Positions 26,232 through 35,980 are shown, counted from the first letter of the stretch. The stretch is 64,000 nucleotides of DNA from Coralloluteibacterium stylophorae (GCF_018122625.2 NZ_JAGQFT020000001.1:310001-374000), one strand, 5' to 3'. The notes: generated by a model from the sequence alone, not told the origin. Made by a program: numbers and translations.

Positions 26232-27502
26232 CCGAGCCCCGCTCCACCCACGGCACCGCGCTCGCGGTCGCCACCACCGTGTTCTTCATGTGGGGGCTGC
26301 TGACCAGCCTCAACGACGTGCTGATCCCGCACTTCCAGACCGTGTTCGCCCTGAACTACACGATCTCCCTGCTGGTGCAGTCGGCGTTCTTCGGCGCCTA
26401 CTTCGTGATGTCGGTGCCGGCCGGGCGGCTGGTCGGGCGGGTCGGCTACCAGCGCGGCATGGCCATCGGCCTGGTCGTGTCGGGCCTGGGTGCGCTGCTG
26501 TTCTGGCCCGCGGCCGCGGCGCCGTCCTACCCGCTGTTCCTGTGCGCGCTGTTCGTCCTGGCCTCGGGCATCACCACGCTGCAGGTCGCCGCCAATCCCT
26601 ACGTGGGCCTGCTCGGGCCGGAGCGGCTGGCCTCGAGCCGACTCAACCTGGCGCAGGCGATGAACTCGCTGGGAGCGACGCTCGGGCCCAAGCTCGGCGG
26701 CGTCCTGATCTTCTCGGCAGCGGCGCTCGGCGCGGCCGAGCTGGCCCAGCTGCCGCCGGCCGAGGCGCTCGCCTACCAGCACGAGCAGGCGCGTGCGCTG
26801 CAGATGCCCTACCTGGTCCTCGCCCTGGTGCTGTTCGGGCTCGCGGTGTTCCTGTTCCGGATCCGCCTCGCCGGCACCTCCGACACCGGCGCCGCCGCGG
26901 CCCAGCGCCGCCCTCGGCTCGGCGTCCTGCTGCAGCACCGCGGCCTGCTGCTGGCCGTGCTCGGCATCTTCATCTACGTCGGCACCGAGGTCGCCATCGG
27001 CAGCCTGCTGATCAACTACCTCGCGCTTCCCGAGGTCGCGGGCCTGAGTCACGCCGACGGCGCGACCTACGTCACCTACTACTGGGGAACGGCGATGGTG
27101 GGCCGCTTCGTCGGCTTCGCCCTGCTGCGCACCCTGGATGCCGGCCGCGTGCTGGGGGCGGCCGGACTCGCCGCCGCCGCCCTGGTGCTGCTGTCGGTGG
27201 TCGCCGGCGGCGAGATCGCGCTGTGGGCGATCGTGGCGGTCGGCCTGTTCAACTCGGTGATGTTCCCGACCATCTTCTCGCTGGGCATCCGCGGCATGGG
27301 CGCGGCGACCAGTTCCGCGTCGAGCCTGCTGGTGATGGCCATCGTCGGCGGCGCGCTGTTCCCGCTGGCGCAGGGCGCGATCGCCGACACCGTGGGCCTG
27401 CGCTGGTCGTTCCTGCTGCCGGCCTGCGGCTACCTCTACATCGTGTTCTACGGGTTCATCGGCAGCCGCGGCCACGCGCGCGTCGACGACGCGCAGGCAT
27501 GA
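26228..27502 (+). CDS. FucP-family sugar:H+ symporter
   Basis: A 424-residue major-facilitator protein with about 12 hydrophobic segments. The N-terminus FFMWGLLTSLNDVLIPHFQ and the later AANPYVGLLGPE and RLNLAQAMNSLG are characteristic of the FucP/GluP group of fucose, glucose or mannose permeases. It imports a monosaccharide, here most likely mannose released by the GH92 enzymes, across the inner membrane with protons. It overlaps the repressor gene upstream and the sugar kinase gene downstream by 4 bases each. Confidence 0.93.
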   Translation: MTEPRSTHGTALAVATTVFFMWGLLTSLNDVLIPHFQTVFALNYTISLLVQSAFFGAYFVMSVPAGRLVGRVGYQRGMAIGLVVSGLGALLFWPAAAAPSYPLFLCALFVLASGITTLQVAANPYVGLLGPERLASSRLNLAQAMNSLGATLGPKLGGVLIFSAAALGAAELAQLPPAEALAYQHEQARALQMPYLVLALVLFGLAVFLFRIRLAGTSDTGAAAAQRRPRLGVLLQHRGLLLAVLGIFIYVGTEVAIGSLLINYLALPEVAGLSHADGATYVTYYWGTAMVGRFVGFALLRTLDAGRVLGAAGLAAAALVLLSVVAGGEIALWAIVAVGLFNSVMFPTIFSLGIRGMGAATSSASSLLVMAIVGGALFPLAQGAIADTVGLRWSFLLPACGYLYIVFYGFIGSRGHARVDDAQA

Positions 27503-28482
27503 GCGCCGTCGTCTGCTTCGGCGAGGCCCTGATCGACTTCCTCGCCGCGCCCGAGTCCGCCCCGGATGCGCCGCGCGCCTACCTGCGCAATGCCGGCGGC
27601 GCGCCCGCGAACGTGGCCGTGGCGCTGGCCCGGCTGGGGGTGGCCTCGCGCTTCGTCGGCATGCTCGGCGCGGACCTGTTCGGCGACTTCCTCGCCGCGG
27701 AACTCGCCGCCGCCGGCGTCGACACCCGCGGCGTCCGCCGCACCGCAGAGGCGAAGACGGCGCTGGCCTTCGTCGACCTCGATGCCGAGGGCGAGCGCAG
27801 CTTCAGCTTCTACCGCCCGCCCGCGGCCGACCTGCTGTTCGAGCCGGCGCAGTTCGACGCCGCCGATTTCGCCGGCTGCGCGGTGTTCCACGTGTGCTCC
27901 AACAGCCTCACCGCGCAGCCGGCGCGCGGCGCCACGGTCGCCGGCATGCGCCGCGCCCGCGAGGCCGGCGCACTGGTGAGCATGGACCTCAACCTGCGCA
28001 CCAACCTCTGGGAGGCCGGCGCCGACCTCCACGCCGAGGTGTGGCCGGCGTTGGCGGAAGCCGCGCTGGTGAAGCTCTCGCGCAGCGAGATGGACTGGCT
28101 CGCCGAGTGCGAAGGCTCCGATGCAGCCGTACTCGAACGCCTCCTGCAGCACCGTGCGCGCCTGGTCGTGGTCACCGACGGCGGCAGTGGCCCGGTGACC
28201 TGGCATGCCGCCGGCAGCCATGGCGCCTACCCGGTCGTGCCGGTGCGCGCGGTGGACACCACCGGCGCCGGCGACGCGTTCGTCGCCGGCCTGCTCGCAC
28301 AGCTCCTGGCGCGCGGCGCCGGCGCGGACGATCTCGTCGCGCTCGCCGCCGACGCCGCGGCGATGACCTCGCTCCTGCGCTTCGCATCGGCCTGCGGCGC
28401 GCGCGCCACCCAGAGCCACGGCGCCTTCGCCGCCATGCCCACCCACGCCGACGTCCTCGCCTTCCTGGAACAGAACCCGTGA
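27499..28482 (+). CDS. PfkB-family fructokinase
   Basis: A 327-residue ribokinase-family sugar kinase. The family signatures are GEALIDFLA at the N-terminus, NAGGAPANVAVALARLG (substrate-binding glycine region) and DTTGAGDAFVAGLL (anion hole and catalytic Asp) near residue 255. In this operon it most likely phosphorylates fructose made by the downstream mannose isomerase, giving fructose-6-phosphate for glycolysis. The alternative, a direct mannokinase, cannot be excluded. ATG at 27499 overlaps the transporter stop, and its own stop overlaps the next GTG. Confidence 0.92.
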   Translation: MSAVVCFGEALIDFLAAPESAPDAPRAYLRNAGGAPANVAVALARLGVASRFVGMLGADLFGDFLAAELAAAGVDTRGVRRTAEAKTALAFVDLDAEGERSFSFYRPPAADLLFEPAQFDAADFAGCAVFHVCSNSLTAQPARGATVAGMRRAREAGALVSMDLNLRTNLWEAGADLHAEVWPALAEAALVKLSRSEMDWLAECEGSDAAVLERLLQHRARLVVVTDGGSGPVTWHAAGSHGAYPVVPVRAVDTTGAGDAFVAGLLAQLLARGAGADDLVALAADAAAMTSLLRFASACGARATQSHGAFAAMPTHADVLAFLEQNP

Positions 28483-29726
28483 GCCGACCCGCCCTGCCCG
28501 CCTCGCCCGTTCCCGACTTCCGCGATCCCGGCGTCCTGCGCCAGCACATCGCCGACACGATGGGCTTCTACCGGCCCAACGTGATCGATCCCGACGGCGG
28601 CTACCGCCAGTACTTCCGCGACGACGGCAGCGTCTACGACGCCTCGCACCGGCACCTGGTCAGCAGCACCCGCTTCGTCTTCAACTTCGCGATGGCCGCG
28701 CGCGAGTTCGGCTCTCCCGAGGATCTCGACCTCGCCCGCCACGGCCTGCGCTACCTGCGCGTGGTCCACCGCAATCCCGCCACCGGCGGCTACGCCTGGA
28801 CGATCCGCGACGGCGTGCCGGAGGACCGCACCAACATGGCCTACGGCACCGGCTTCGTGCTGCTGGCCTACGCCAGCGCGCTCAAGGCCGGCATCGACGA
28901 CGCGCGACCGTGGATCGACGAGACCTGGGACCTGCTCGAGTCGCGCTTCTTCGAACCCGGGCACGGGCTCTACCGCGACGAGGCGAGCGCCGACTGGACC
29001 TTCTCCGGCTACCGCGGCCAGAACGCCAACATGCACCTGTGCGAGGCGATGCTGGCTGCCTTCGAGGCGACCGCAGAGCGCCGCTACCTCGACCGCGCCC
29101 TGCTGCTGGCCGACGGCATGACCCGCCGCCAGGCGGCGAGGGCCGGCGGCCTGGTATGGGAGCACTACGACCGCGACTGGAACGTCGACTGGGACTACAA
29201 CCGCGACGACCCGAAGCACCTGTTCAAGCCCTGGGGCTTCCAGCCCGGGCACCAGACCGAGTGGGCCAAGCTGCTGCTGATCCTCGACCGCCACGTCGAG
29301 GCCGACTGGCTGCTGCCGACCGCGCGGCACCTGTTCGACACCGCGCTCGCCCGCGCCTGGGACGCCGGGCACGGCGGCATCGCCTACGGCTTCGATCCAG
29401 AAGGCCGGGTCTGCGACGACGACAAGTACTTCTGGGTGCAGGCCGAGAGCCTGGCCGCGGCGATGCTGCTGCACGCGCGCACCGGCGAGCAGGCCTATGC
29501 CGACTGGTACGACCGGCTCTGGGCCTACGCCTGGACGCATTTCGTCGACCACGAGCACGGCGCCTGGTACCGCATCCTCGACCGCCGCAACCGCAGGTAC
29601 TCCGACGAGAAGAGCCCGGCCGGCAAGACCGACTACCACACCATGGGCGCCTGCCACGAAGTGCTCAACGTGCTGCGCGGCGACGACGGCATGCGCGCTC
29701 CCAGCGTCGCGGAGGCGGAACGATGA
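28479..29726 (+). CDS. AGE-family mannose isomerase
   Basis: A 415-residue (alpha/alpha)6-barrel protein of the N-acylglucosamine 2-epimerase/YihS family. Conserved elements include STRFVFNFAMAAREFG, RGQNANMHLCEAMLAAFEAT, FKPWGFQPGHQTEWAKLL (with the active-site histidine) and the late GKTDYHTMGACHEVL. The presence of a fructokinase beside it and the absence of a lipid/sialic-acid context favour D-mannose to D-fructose isomerisation over GlcNAc or sulfoquinovose roles. The start is a GTG at 28479 that overlaps the kinase stop (GTGA). It is cytoplasmic, with no signal peptide. Confidence 0.9.
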   Translation: MSRPALPASPVPDFRDPGVLRQHIADTMGFYRPNVIDPDGGYRQYFRDDGSVYDASHRHLVSSTRFVFNFAMAAREFGSPEDLDLARHGLRYLRVVHRNPATGGYAWTIRDGVPEDRTNMAYGTGFVLLAYASALKAGIDDARPWIDETWDLLESRFFEPGHGLYRDEASADWTFSGYRGQNANMHLCEAMLAAFEATAERRYLDRALLLADGMTRRQAARAGGLVWEHYDRDWNVDWDYNRDDPKHLFKPWGFQPGHQTEWAKLLLILDRHVEADWLLPTARHLFDTALARAWDAGHGGIAYGFDPEGRVCDDDKYFWVQAESLAAAMLLHARTGEQAYADWYDRLWAYAWTHFVDHEHGAWYRILDRRNRRYSDEKSPAGKTDYHTMGACHEVLNVLRGDDGMRAPSVAEAER

Positions 29727-32700
29727 TCCGGCACAGGCTCGCCCTCGCCCTGCTCCTCGTCGCCCCGGCCGCCCCAGGCGCCGAGGCCTTCCGCACCTCC
29801 TTCGAGCCCGGGGAAGCCGTGCCCGCCGGCGACGGTGCCGGTCCCGCGCTCGTGGTCGGCGGCGGGCCTGCGGATCCCTACGCGGCCAGGGCCGGCGTCG
29901 GCTACAGCGGCCTGCATGCCCTGCGCTACCGGGGCACCGGCACGCGACGGCTGTTCGAAACCGACCTGCGGATCGATGCCGATACCACGCTGTCGTGGCT
30001 GGTGCTGCCGGAGATCGTCGACGGCGATACCGTCGCCTCCACCTACGTCTCGCTCGATGCGGTGCTCGACGACGGCCGCCGCATCTCCGACCTGCCGGTC
30101 CGCGACCAGCACGGCGTGGCCCCCGGCGCCGCGGCGCAGGGCGACTCGAAGACCCTGTATCCGCAGCAGTGGGCGCGCAAGGCCGTGCGCCTGGGCGACG
30201 TGCCGGCGCTGCGCGGGCGCCGGGTGGTCGCGCTCGAACTGCAGGTCGCGCCGCCGGAGGGAAGCGAGGCGCGCGGCTGGATCGACGACATCGCGCTCGG
30301 GGCGGTGCCGCGGCGCGCGGTCGAACGGCCGTCGGAGTGGGTCTCGACCACGCGCGGCACCCAGTCCAACGGCCGCTTCTCGCGCGGGAACAACTTCCCG
30401 GCGACGGCCGTACCGAACGGCTTCAACTTCTGGACCCCGGTCACCGACGCGGGGACGCTCAACTGGCTCTACCGCTGGAGCGAGCAGAACGGCGCCGACA
30501 ACCGCCCGCGCCTGCAGGCGCTGGCCCTGAGCCACCAGACCAGCCCGTGGATGGCCGACCGCCAGACCTTCCAGGTGATGCCCTCGGCGACGCCGGGCGC
30601 GCCCGAGGCCGACCGCGAGGCGCGCGCGCTGGCCTTCTCCCATGACGCCGAACTGGCCCGGCCCCATCACTACCGGGTGGCCTTCGATGCCGGCATCACC
30701 GCCGAGATCGCACCCACCGACCATGCCGCCGTGTTCCGCTTCGCCTTCCCGGAAGGAGGCGACGCGAACCTGCTGTTCGACAACGTCGACGGTCGCGCCG
30801 GGCTGACGCTCGATCCCGCCGCGCAGACCCTGAGCGGCTGGACCGACGTGCGCAGCGGGCTGTCGACCGGCGCCACGCGCATGTTCGTGGTCGCCCGTTT
30901 CGACCGGCCCTGGCGCGACAGCGGCCGGATCGACGGCACCGGGCGGCCGACCGGCTGGGTGAAGTTCGACGCCGGGCGCGGGCGCGCGGTGGAGATGCGC
31001 ATCGCCACCTCGCTGATCTCGGTCGAGCAGGCCTGGCACAACCTCGCGCTGGAGATCGGCGAGGACGAGTCGTTCGCCGATGTCGCCGCGCGGGCGCAGG
31101 CGGCCTGGGACGCGCGGCTGGGCGTGATCGAGGTCGAGGGCGCGAGCGACGACCAGCTCGCCACGCTCTACTCCAACCTCTACCGCCTGTTCCTGTACCC
31201 GAACTCCGGCCACGAGAACGCGGGCACCGCCGAGGCGCCCGACTGGCGCTACGCCAGCCAGAACTCGTGGTCCGACGACAACGCCGAAGGCAACGCCACG
31301 CGTACCTTCGCGCCGGTGCGCGACGGCCGGGTGGCGGTCAACAACGGCTTCTGGGACACCTTCCGCACGACCTGGCCGGCCTATGCCCTGTTCGCGCCCA
31401 CGCTCGCCGGCGAGCTGGTGCAGGGCTTCGTCGAGCAGTACCGCGCCGGCGGCTGGATCGCGCGCTGGTCGTCGCCGGGCTACGCCGACCTGATGGTCGG
31501 CACCAGCTCCGACGTCGCATTCGCCGATGCCTTCGCCAAGGGCGTGGGCGGCTTCGATCCCGAGGAGGCCTATGCGGCGGCGCTGAAGAACGCCACCGTG
31601 GTCGCGCCCGACCGCCACGTCGGCCGCAAGGGCATGGCCCGCTCGACCTTCCGCGGCTATGCCGACACCTCGGTGCACGAGGGCATGTCGTGGACGCTGG
31701 AAGGCGCCCTCAACGACTTCGGCATCGCCGGCATGGCCGAGCGGCTGGCGGCGGACGCCACCGATCCGCAGCGTCGCCGCCGCTATGCGGACGAGGCCGC
31801 CTACTTCCGCGCCCGCGCCGCCGGCTACGCCAGGCTCTTCGACCCCGCGGTCGGCTTCTTCCAGGGCCGCGACGCCGACGGCGGATGGCGGCTGTCGCCG
31901 GCGGACTACGACCCGCGCGTCTGGGGCCACGACTACACCGAGGCCAACGGCTGGACCTTCGCCTTCACCGCCCCGCACGACGGCGCCGGCCTCGCCGCCC
32001 TGTACGGTGGGCGCGCGGGGCTCGCCGCCAGGCTCGACGCCTTCTTCGCCACGCCGGAGACCGCCGACGAGCGCCTGGTCGGCAGCTACGGCGGCGTCAT
32101 CCACGAGATGACCGAGGCGCGCGACGTACGCATGGGCATGTACGCGCACAGCAACCAGCCCTCGCACCACATCCCGTGGATGTACCTCCACGCGGGCCAG
32201 CCGTGGAAGACCCAGGCGATCACGCGCGGGATCCTCGGCCGCCTCTACCTCGGCAGCGAGATCGGCCAGGGTTACGCCGGCGACGAGGACAACGGCGAGA
32301 TGTCGGCCTGGTACCTGTTCGCCGCACTCGGCCTGTACCCGCTGCGGATGGGCGCCCCGGAGTACGCGAGCGGCTCGCCGCCGTTCGAACGCGCGGTGGT
32401 GCACCTGCCGAACGGGCGCGAGCTGGTGGTCAACGCGCCCGGCAACGACCGCGACAATGTCTACGTGCAGTCGCTGCAGGTGGATGGGCAGGCCTGGACC
32501 CGGCCGTGGATCCCGCACGAGATCGTCGCCGCGGGCGCGACGCTGGACTTCGTGCTCGGGCCGGAGCCGTCCGCCTGGGGCAGCGCGCCTGAGGACATGC
32601 CGCCGTCGCTCACCGCGGCCGGCGGCATGCCGATGCCGCTGCGCGACCTCGCCGGGGGCGGCGACGCGCGGGTCGTGCACCGCGACGGCGAGGACGCGTC

Positions 32701-33055
32701 CACGCTGCTGGACGACGACGCCCGCACCATCGTCGACGCGAGCGGCCGCGAGCCGGTCGTCGCCCTGCGCCTGGACCGCGCCGCGGCGCCGCGCTTCTAC
32801 ACGCTGACCTCGGGCGAGCGGCCGCTGCACGGGTTGGGCTGGGTCCTCGAAGGCCGCGACGCCAGCGGCGCCTGGACCGTACTCGACCGCCGCGATGGCG
32901 AGGACTTCCGCTGGCCGCTGCAGACCCGGCCGTTCCGCATCGACGCGCCGGCGTCGATGCGCGAGTTCCGGATCCGTTTCGACGGGCCCGCGCGGCTGCA
33001 GCTCGCCGAGATCGAGCTTCTCGACACCGCACCCGCCGCGCCGCCCGCCCACTGA
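29723..33055 (+). CDS. Large GH92 alpha-mannosidase with C-terminal F5/8C-like domain
   Basis: A 1110-residue secreted protein. After the signal peptide (to about residue 22), an extra N-terminal jelly-roll-like region (about 23-200) precedes the GH92 core. The core shows NSWSDDNAEGN, NNGFWDTFRTTWPAYALF, HSNQPSHHIPWMYLHAG and GDEDNGEMSAWYLFAALGLYPL. From about residue 985 to the end it has a beta-sandwich with a discoidin (F5/8 type C)-like pattern (TLLDDDARTIV, FRIRFDGPARLQLAEIELLD), probably for carbohydrate binding. It is some 320 residues longer than the GH92 at 22667, so it likely attacks a different linkage or a larger glycan. The ATG overlaps the isomerase stop. Confidence 0.92.
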   Translation: MIRHRLALALLLVAPAAPGAEAFRTSFEPGEAVPAGDGAGPALVVGGGPADPYAARAGVGYSGLHALRYRGTGTRRLFETDLRIDADTTLSWLVLPEIVDGDTVASTYVSLDAVLDDGRRISDLPVRDQHGVAPGAAAQGDSKTLYPQQWARKAVRLGDVPALRGRRVVALELQVAPPEGSEARGWIDDIALGAVPRRAVERPSEWVSTTRGTQSNGRFSRGNNFPATAVPNGFNFWTPVTDAGTLNWLYRWSEQNGADNRPRLQALALSHQTSPWMADRQTFQVMPSATPGAPEADREARALAFSHDAELARPHHYRVAFDAGITAEIAPTDHAAVFRFAFPEGGDANLLFDNVDGRAGLTLDPAAQTLSGWTDVRSGLSTGATRMFVVARFDRPWRDSGRIDGTGRPTGWVKFDAGRGRAVEMRIATSLISVEQAWHNLALEIGEDESFADVAARAQAAWDARLGVIEVEGASDDQLATLYSNLYRLFLYPNSGHENAGTAEAPDWRYASQNSWSDDNAEGNATRTFAPVRDGRVAVNNGFWDTFRTTWPAYALFAPTLAGELVQGFVEQYRAGGWIARWSSPGYADLMVGTSSDVAFADAFAKGVGGFDPEEAYAAALKNATVVAPDRHVGRKGMARSTFRGYADTSVHEGMSWTLEGALNDFGIAGMAERLAADATDPQRRRRYADEAAYFRARAAGYARLFDPAVGFFQGRDADGGWRLSPADYDPRVWGHDYTEANGWTFAFTAPHDGAGLAALYGGRAGLAARLDAFFATPETADERLVGSYGGVIHEMTEARDVRMGMYAHSNQPSHHIPWMYLHAGQPWKTQAITRGILGRLYLGSEIGQGYAGDEDNGEMSAWYLFAALGLYPLRMGAPEYASGSPPFERAVVHLPNGRELVVNAPGNDRDNVYVQSLQVDGQAWTRPWIPHEIVAAGATLDFVLGPEPSAWGSAPEDMPPSLTAAGGMPMPLRDLAGGGDARVVHRDGEDASTLLDDDARTIVDASGREPVVALRLDRAAAPRFYTLTSGERPLHGLGWVLEGRDASGAWTVLDRRDGEDFRWPLQTRPFRIDAPASMREFRIRFDGPARLQLAEIELLDTAPAAPPAH

Positions 33056-33064
33056 AGGACCGCC

Positions 33065-33757
33065 ATGCTCCGCTCCACCCTGTCCGCCGCCGCCCTCGCC
33101 CTCGCCCTCGCCGCCAGCGGCGGCGCGCACGCCTTCGAGGCCACCGTCGAACGCGACGGCACCACGCTCACCTTCGTCGACGCGGGCGACGCCCTGCCCC
33201 GCGCCACCGACGAGGCGATCATCGAGACCTTCTTCGCCGCCTACGCGCGCCAGCGCGCCGACTTCAACCCGGGCGCGGCCAGTGCGGTGACGATCACCGT
33301 CGATCCGGCCTACGACGGCATCGCCTACGTCGACGGCGCGGTCATGACCATCAACCCGGGCTGGCTCGAGAGGCATCCGGGCGACACCGATCTCGTCACC
33401 CACGAGGCCATGCACATCGTGCAGGCCTACGGCGACGGCGACGCGCCCGGCTGGCTCACCGAGGGCATCGCCGACTGGGCGCGCGACGCCTACGGCCGCG
33501 ACAACGCCGCCGCGGGCTGGGCGCTGCCGGAGACGGTGACGCCCGAGCATCGCCACGACAGCGGCTATCGCGTCACCGCGGCCTTCCTGAAGTGGGCGGA
33601 ACAGCGCCATGCGGGGCTGGTGAAGGGCCTGGACGCGGCGCTGCGCGAGGGCCGCTACGACGACGCCACCTGGTCCGCGCTCGCCGGCGAGGACGTCGCG
33701 ACGCTGTGGAACCGCTACGCCGCCGAGCGCAGCGCCAACCGCATCATCTCCGACTGA
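33065..33757 (+). CDS. Secreted basic-secretory-protein-like metallopeptidase
   Basis: A 230-residue exported protein with a signal peptide ending near AHA-FE (residue 23). It has the short zinc motif HEAMH (H113, E114, H117) in DLVTHEAMHIVQAYG, followed by WLTEGIADWARD, the pattern of plant basic secretory proteins and their bacterial homologues, which are predicted zinc peptidases. It starts 9 bases after the big GH92 and is the last gene of the run, so I infer a role in opening up glycoproteins whose glycans the GH92 enzymes then trim. No biochemical substrate can be read from the sequence. Confidence 0.82.
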   Translation: MLRSTLSAAALALALAASGGAHAFEATVERDGTTLTFVDAGDALPRATDEAIIETFFAAYARQRADFNPGAASAVTITVDPAYDGIAYVDGAVMTINPGWLERHPGDTDLVTHEAMHIVQAYGDGDAPGWLTEGIADWARDAYGRDNAAAGWALPETVTPEHRHDSGYRVTAAFLKWAEQRHAGLVKGLDAALREGRYDDATWSALAGEDVATLWNRYAAERSANRIISD

Positions 33758-33810
33758 ATCGGCCGCGTCGCCGCGATGACACTCCGCGGCGCGCGTGGAA
33801 CCATAGCGGG

Positions 33811-35274
33811 ATGACCGCACCCAGCTTCCTCTGGTACGACCTCGAGACCTTCGGCCGCGATCCGCGGCGCACGCGCATCGCCCAGTTCGCGGCGATCCGC
33901 ACGAATGCGGACCTGGAGCAGGCCGAGGCGCCGGTCTCGCTGTTCTGCCGTCCTGCCGACGACCTGCTGCCCTCGCCCGGCGCGGCGATGATCACCGGCC
34001 TCAGTCCGCAACGGGCGCAGCGCGACGGGCTGCCGGAAGCGGAGTTCGTCGCGCGCATCCACGAGGAGATGAGCCGTCCGGGCACCTGCAGCCTCGGCTA
34101 CAACTCGCTGCGCTTCGACGACGAGTTCGTGCGGCACGCGCTCTACCGCAACTTCTTCGACCCCTACGAGCGCGAGTGGCGCGGCGGCAACTCGCGCTGG
34201 GACCTGCTCGACTTCATGCGCCTGGCGCACGCGCTGCGGCCCGAGGGCCTGGAGTGGCCGCGGCGCGAGGATGGCAGCCCCAGCTTCCGCCTCGAGGAGC
34301 TGGCCGCGGCCAACGGCATCGGCCACAGCCGCGCCCACGAGGCGCTGTCGGACGTCGAGGCGCTGATCGGCCTGGCGCGGAGGCTGCGCGCCGCGCAGCC
34401 GCGACTGTGGGACTACGGGCTGACGCTGCGCAGCAAGAAGCACTGCGGCGGCCTCGTCGACGTGGTCCATGGCGAGCCGCTGCTGCACGTGTCCGGGCGC
34501 TATCCCGCCAGCCGCCTGTGCGCGGCGCTGGTGCTGCCGATCGCGCGGCATCCGGCCATCGACAGCCGCGTCATCGTCGCCGACCTCGACCAGCCCCCCG
34601 ACGCCCTGTTGGAGCTCGACGCCGGGGACATCGCCGACCGGCTGTACACGCCGCGCGCCGACCTGCCCGAGGGCGAGGCGCGGATCGGGCTCAAGGAAGT
34701 GCACCTCAACCGCTGCCCGGCGCTGGTGCCGATCCGCCACCTGCGCGAGGCCGACTACGCGCGGCTCGGCATCGACCCGGGGGTGGCCCTGGCGCGCGCG
34801 GCGCGGCTGCGCGCCGACGCCGACCTTCCCGAGAAGCTGCGGCGGGTGTTCGCGCGGCCGCCGCGGGGCGGCGGTGGCGACGTCGACGGCGCGCTCTACG
34901 ACGGCTTCATCCCGGACGCCGATCGCGCCCGCTTCGCGCGCGTGCGGTCAGCGCCACCGGAGGCGCTGACCGCGGACGCATTCCCCTTCGCCGATCCGCG
35001 CTTCGGCGAGCTCCTGTTCCGCTACCGCGCGCGCAACTGGCCGGAGTCGCTGGATGCCGCCGGCCGCGAGCGCTGGGACGCGTTCCGGCGCGGGCGGCTG
35101 GCGCCCGGCAGCGAGTGCAGCGAGTACGACTTCGCCTCCTACTTCGCCGAGATCGCCGCGATCCGCAGCGCCCATCCCGACGGCGCCACGCAGGTGCTGA
35201 TGGACGCCTACGCCGAATGGGGCCGGCGCCTGCAGGGCGACCTCGCCCCATCCGCTCCCGCCTCGCCCCCGTAG
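33811..35274 (+). CDS. sbcB: Exodeoxyribonuclease I
   Basis: A 487-residue 3'-5' single-strand DNA exonuclease used in recombination and mismatch repair. It has the DEDDh exonuclease domain: WYDLETFG (D10, E12) at the N-terminus, YNSLRFDDEF in the middle and HSRAHEALSDVEALIGLA. The SH3-like and helical domains follow (DYGLTLRSKKH, LNRCPALVPI, FASYFAEI). Its length is normal for the enterobacterial enzyme (about 475). The ATG at 33811 is the only start before the conserved DLE motif. It stands alone, 53 bases after the mannoside operon. Confidence 0.95.
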   Translation: MTAPSFLWYDLETFGRDPRRTRIAQFAAIRTNADLEQAEAPVSLFCRPADDLLPSPGAAMITGLSPQRAQRDGLPEAEFVARIHEEMSRPGTCSLGYNSLRFDDEFVRHALYRNFFDPYEREWRGGNSRWDLLDFMRLAHALRPEGLEWPRREDGSPSFRLEELAAANGIGHSRAHEALSDVEALIGLARRLRAAQPRLWDYGLTLRSKKHCGGLVDVVHGEPLLHVSGRYPASRLCAALVLPIARHPAIDSRVIVADLDQPPDALLELDAGDIADRLYTPRADLPEGEARIGLKEVHLNRCPALVPIRHLREADYARLGIDPGVALARAARLRADADLPEKLRRVFARPPRGGGGDVDGALYDGFIPDADRARFARVRSAPPEALTADAFPFADPRFGELLFRYRARNWPESLDAAGRERWDAFRRGRLAPGSECSEYDFASYFAEIAAIRSAHPDGATQVLMDAYAEWGRRLQGDLAPSAPASPP

Positions 35275-35302
35275 GTGCCCTGTTCCGCCTCCTTCTGCCG
35301 AC

Positions 35303-35980
35303 ATGACGACCTACTTCACCGACAAGACCTTCCGCTTCCTGCGCGGCCTGGCGCGCAACAACGACCGCACCTGGTTCCAGGCCCACAAGGCCGACTACGA
35401 GCGCCACCTCCGCGAGCCGATGCTGCAGCTCATCACCGACCTGCAGCCGGGACTGGCCGCGATCAGCCCCCACTTCCGCGCCGACCCGCGCCGCGTCGGC
35501 GGCTCGCTGTTCCGGATCCAGCGCGACACCCGCTTCGCCAACGACAAGAGCCCGTACAAGACCTGGGCGGCGGCGCGGCTGTTCCACGAGCGCGCGCGCG
35601 AGGTGCACGCACCCGGCTTCTACTTCCACGTCGACGCAGGCGGCGGCTACGCCGGTGGCGGCCTGTGGCAGCCGGACGCGCCGACGCTGCGCCGGCTGCG
35701 CGACTTCCTGCTGGAGAACCCGACCGCGTGGACCGAGGCCACCGCCGGCATCGGGCGCGAGGCGGCCTGGGGCGGCGAGACGCTCAAGCGGCCGCCGCGC
35801 GGCTTCCCGCCCGAGCATCCGCTGATCGAGGACCTCAAGCGCAAGGATTTCGTGGCCTCGCGCCGCTTCGACGCGACGGTGGTCCTCGGCGAGGACCTGC
35901 GCGAGGAGATCCTGGCCGGCGTGCGCGCCACCGCACCGCTGGTCGACTACCTGTGCGCGGCCCTCGACCTGCCGTTCTGA
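35303..35980 (+). CDS. DUF2461 family protein
   Basis: A 225-residue protein of the TIGR02453/DUF2461 family: FTDKTFRFLRGLARNNDRTW at the N-terminus, then RIQRDTRFANDKSPYKTW, GFYFHVD and LKRPPRGFPPEHPLI. Function is unknown; no signal peptide or membrane segment is present. The ATG at 35303 is 28 bases after the exonuclease I stop, so the two may be co-transcribed. The Asp/Lys-rich core (NDKSPYKT) is invariant in the family. Confidence 0.9.
   Translation: MTTYFTDKTFRFLRGLARNNDRTWFQAHKADYERHLREPMLQLITDLQPGLAAISPHFRADPRRVGGSLFRIQRDTRFANDKSPYKTWAAARLFHERAREVHAPGFYFHVDAGGGYAGGGLWQPDAPTLRRLRDFLLENPTAWTEATAGIGREAAWGGETLKRPPRGFPPEHPLIEDLKRKDFVASRRFDATVVLGEDLREEILAGVRATAPLVDYLCAALDLPF

Noticed and set aside
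29633-33820. A 1395-codon minus-strand open frame across the large GH92 gene
   Set aside because: Pure antisense shadow; its composition is Arg/Gly/Val-rich without domains, and the plus strand encodes the GH92.
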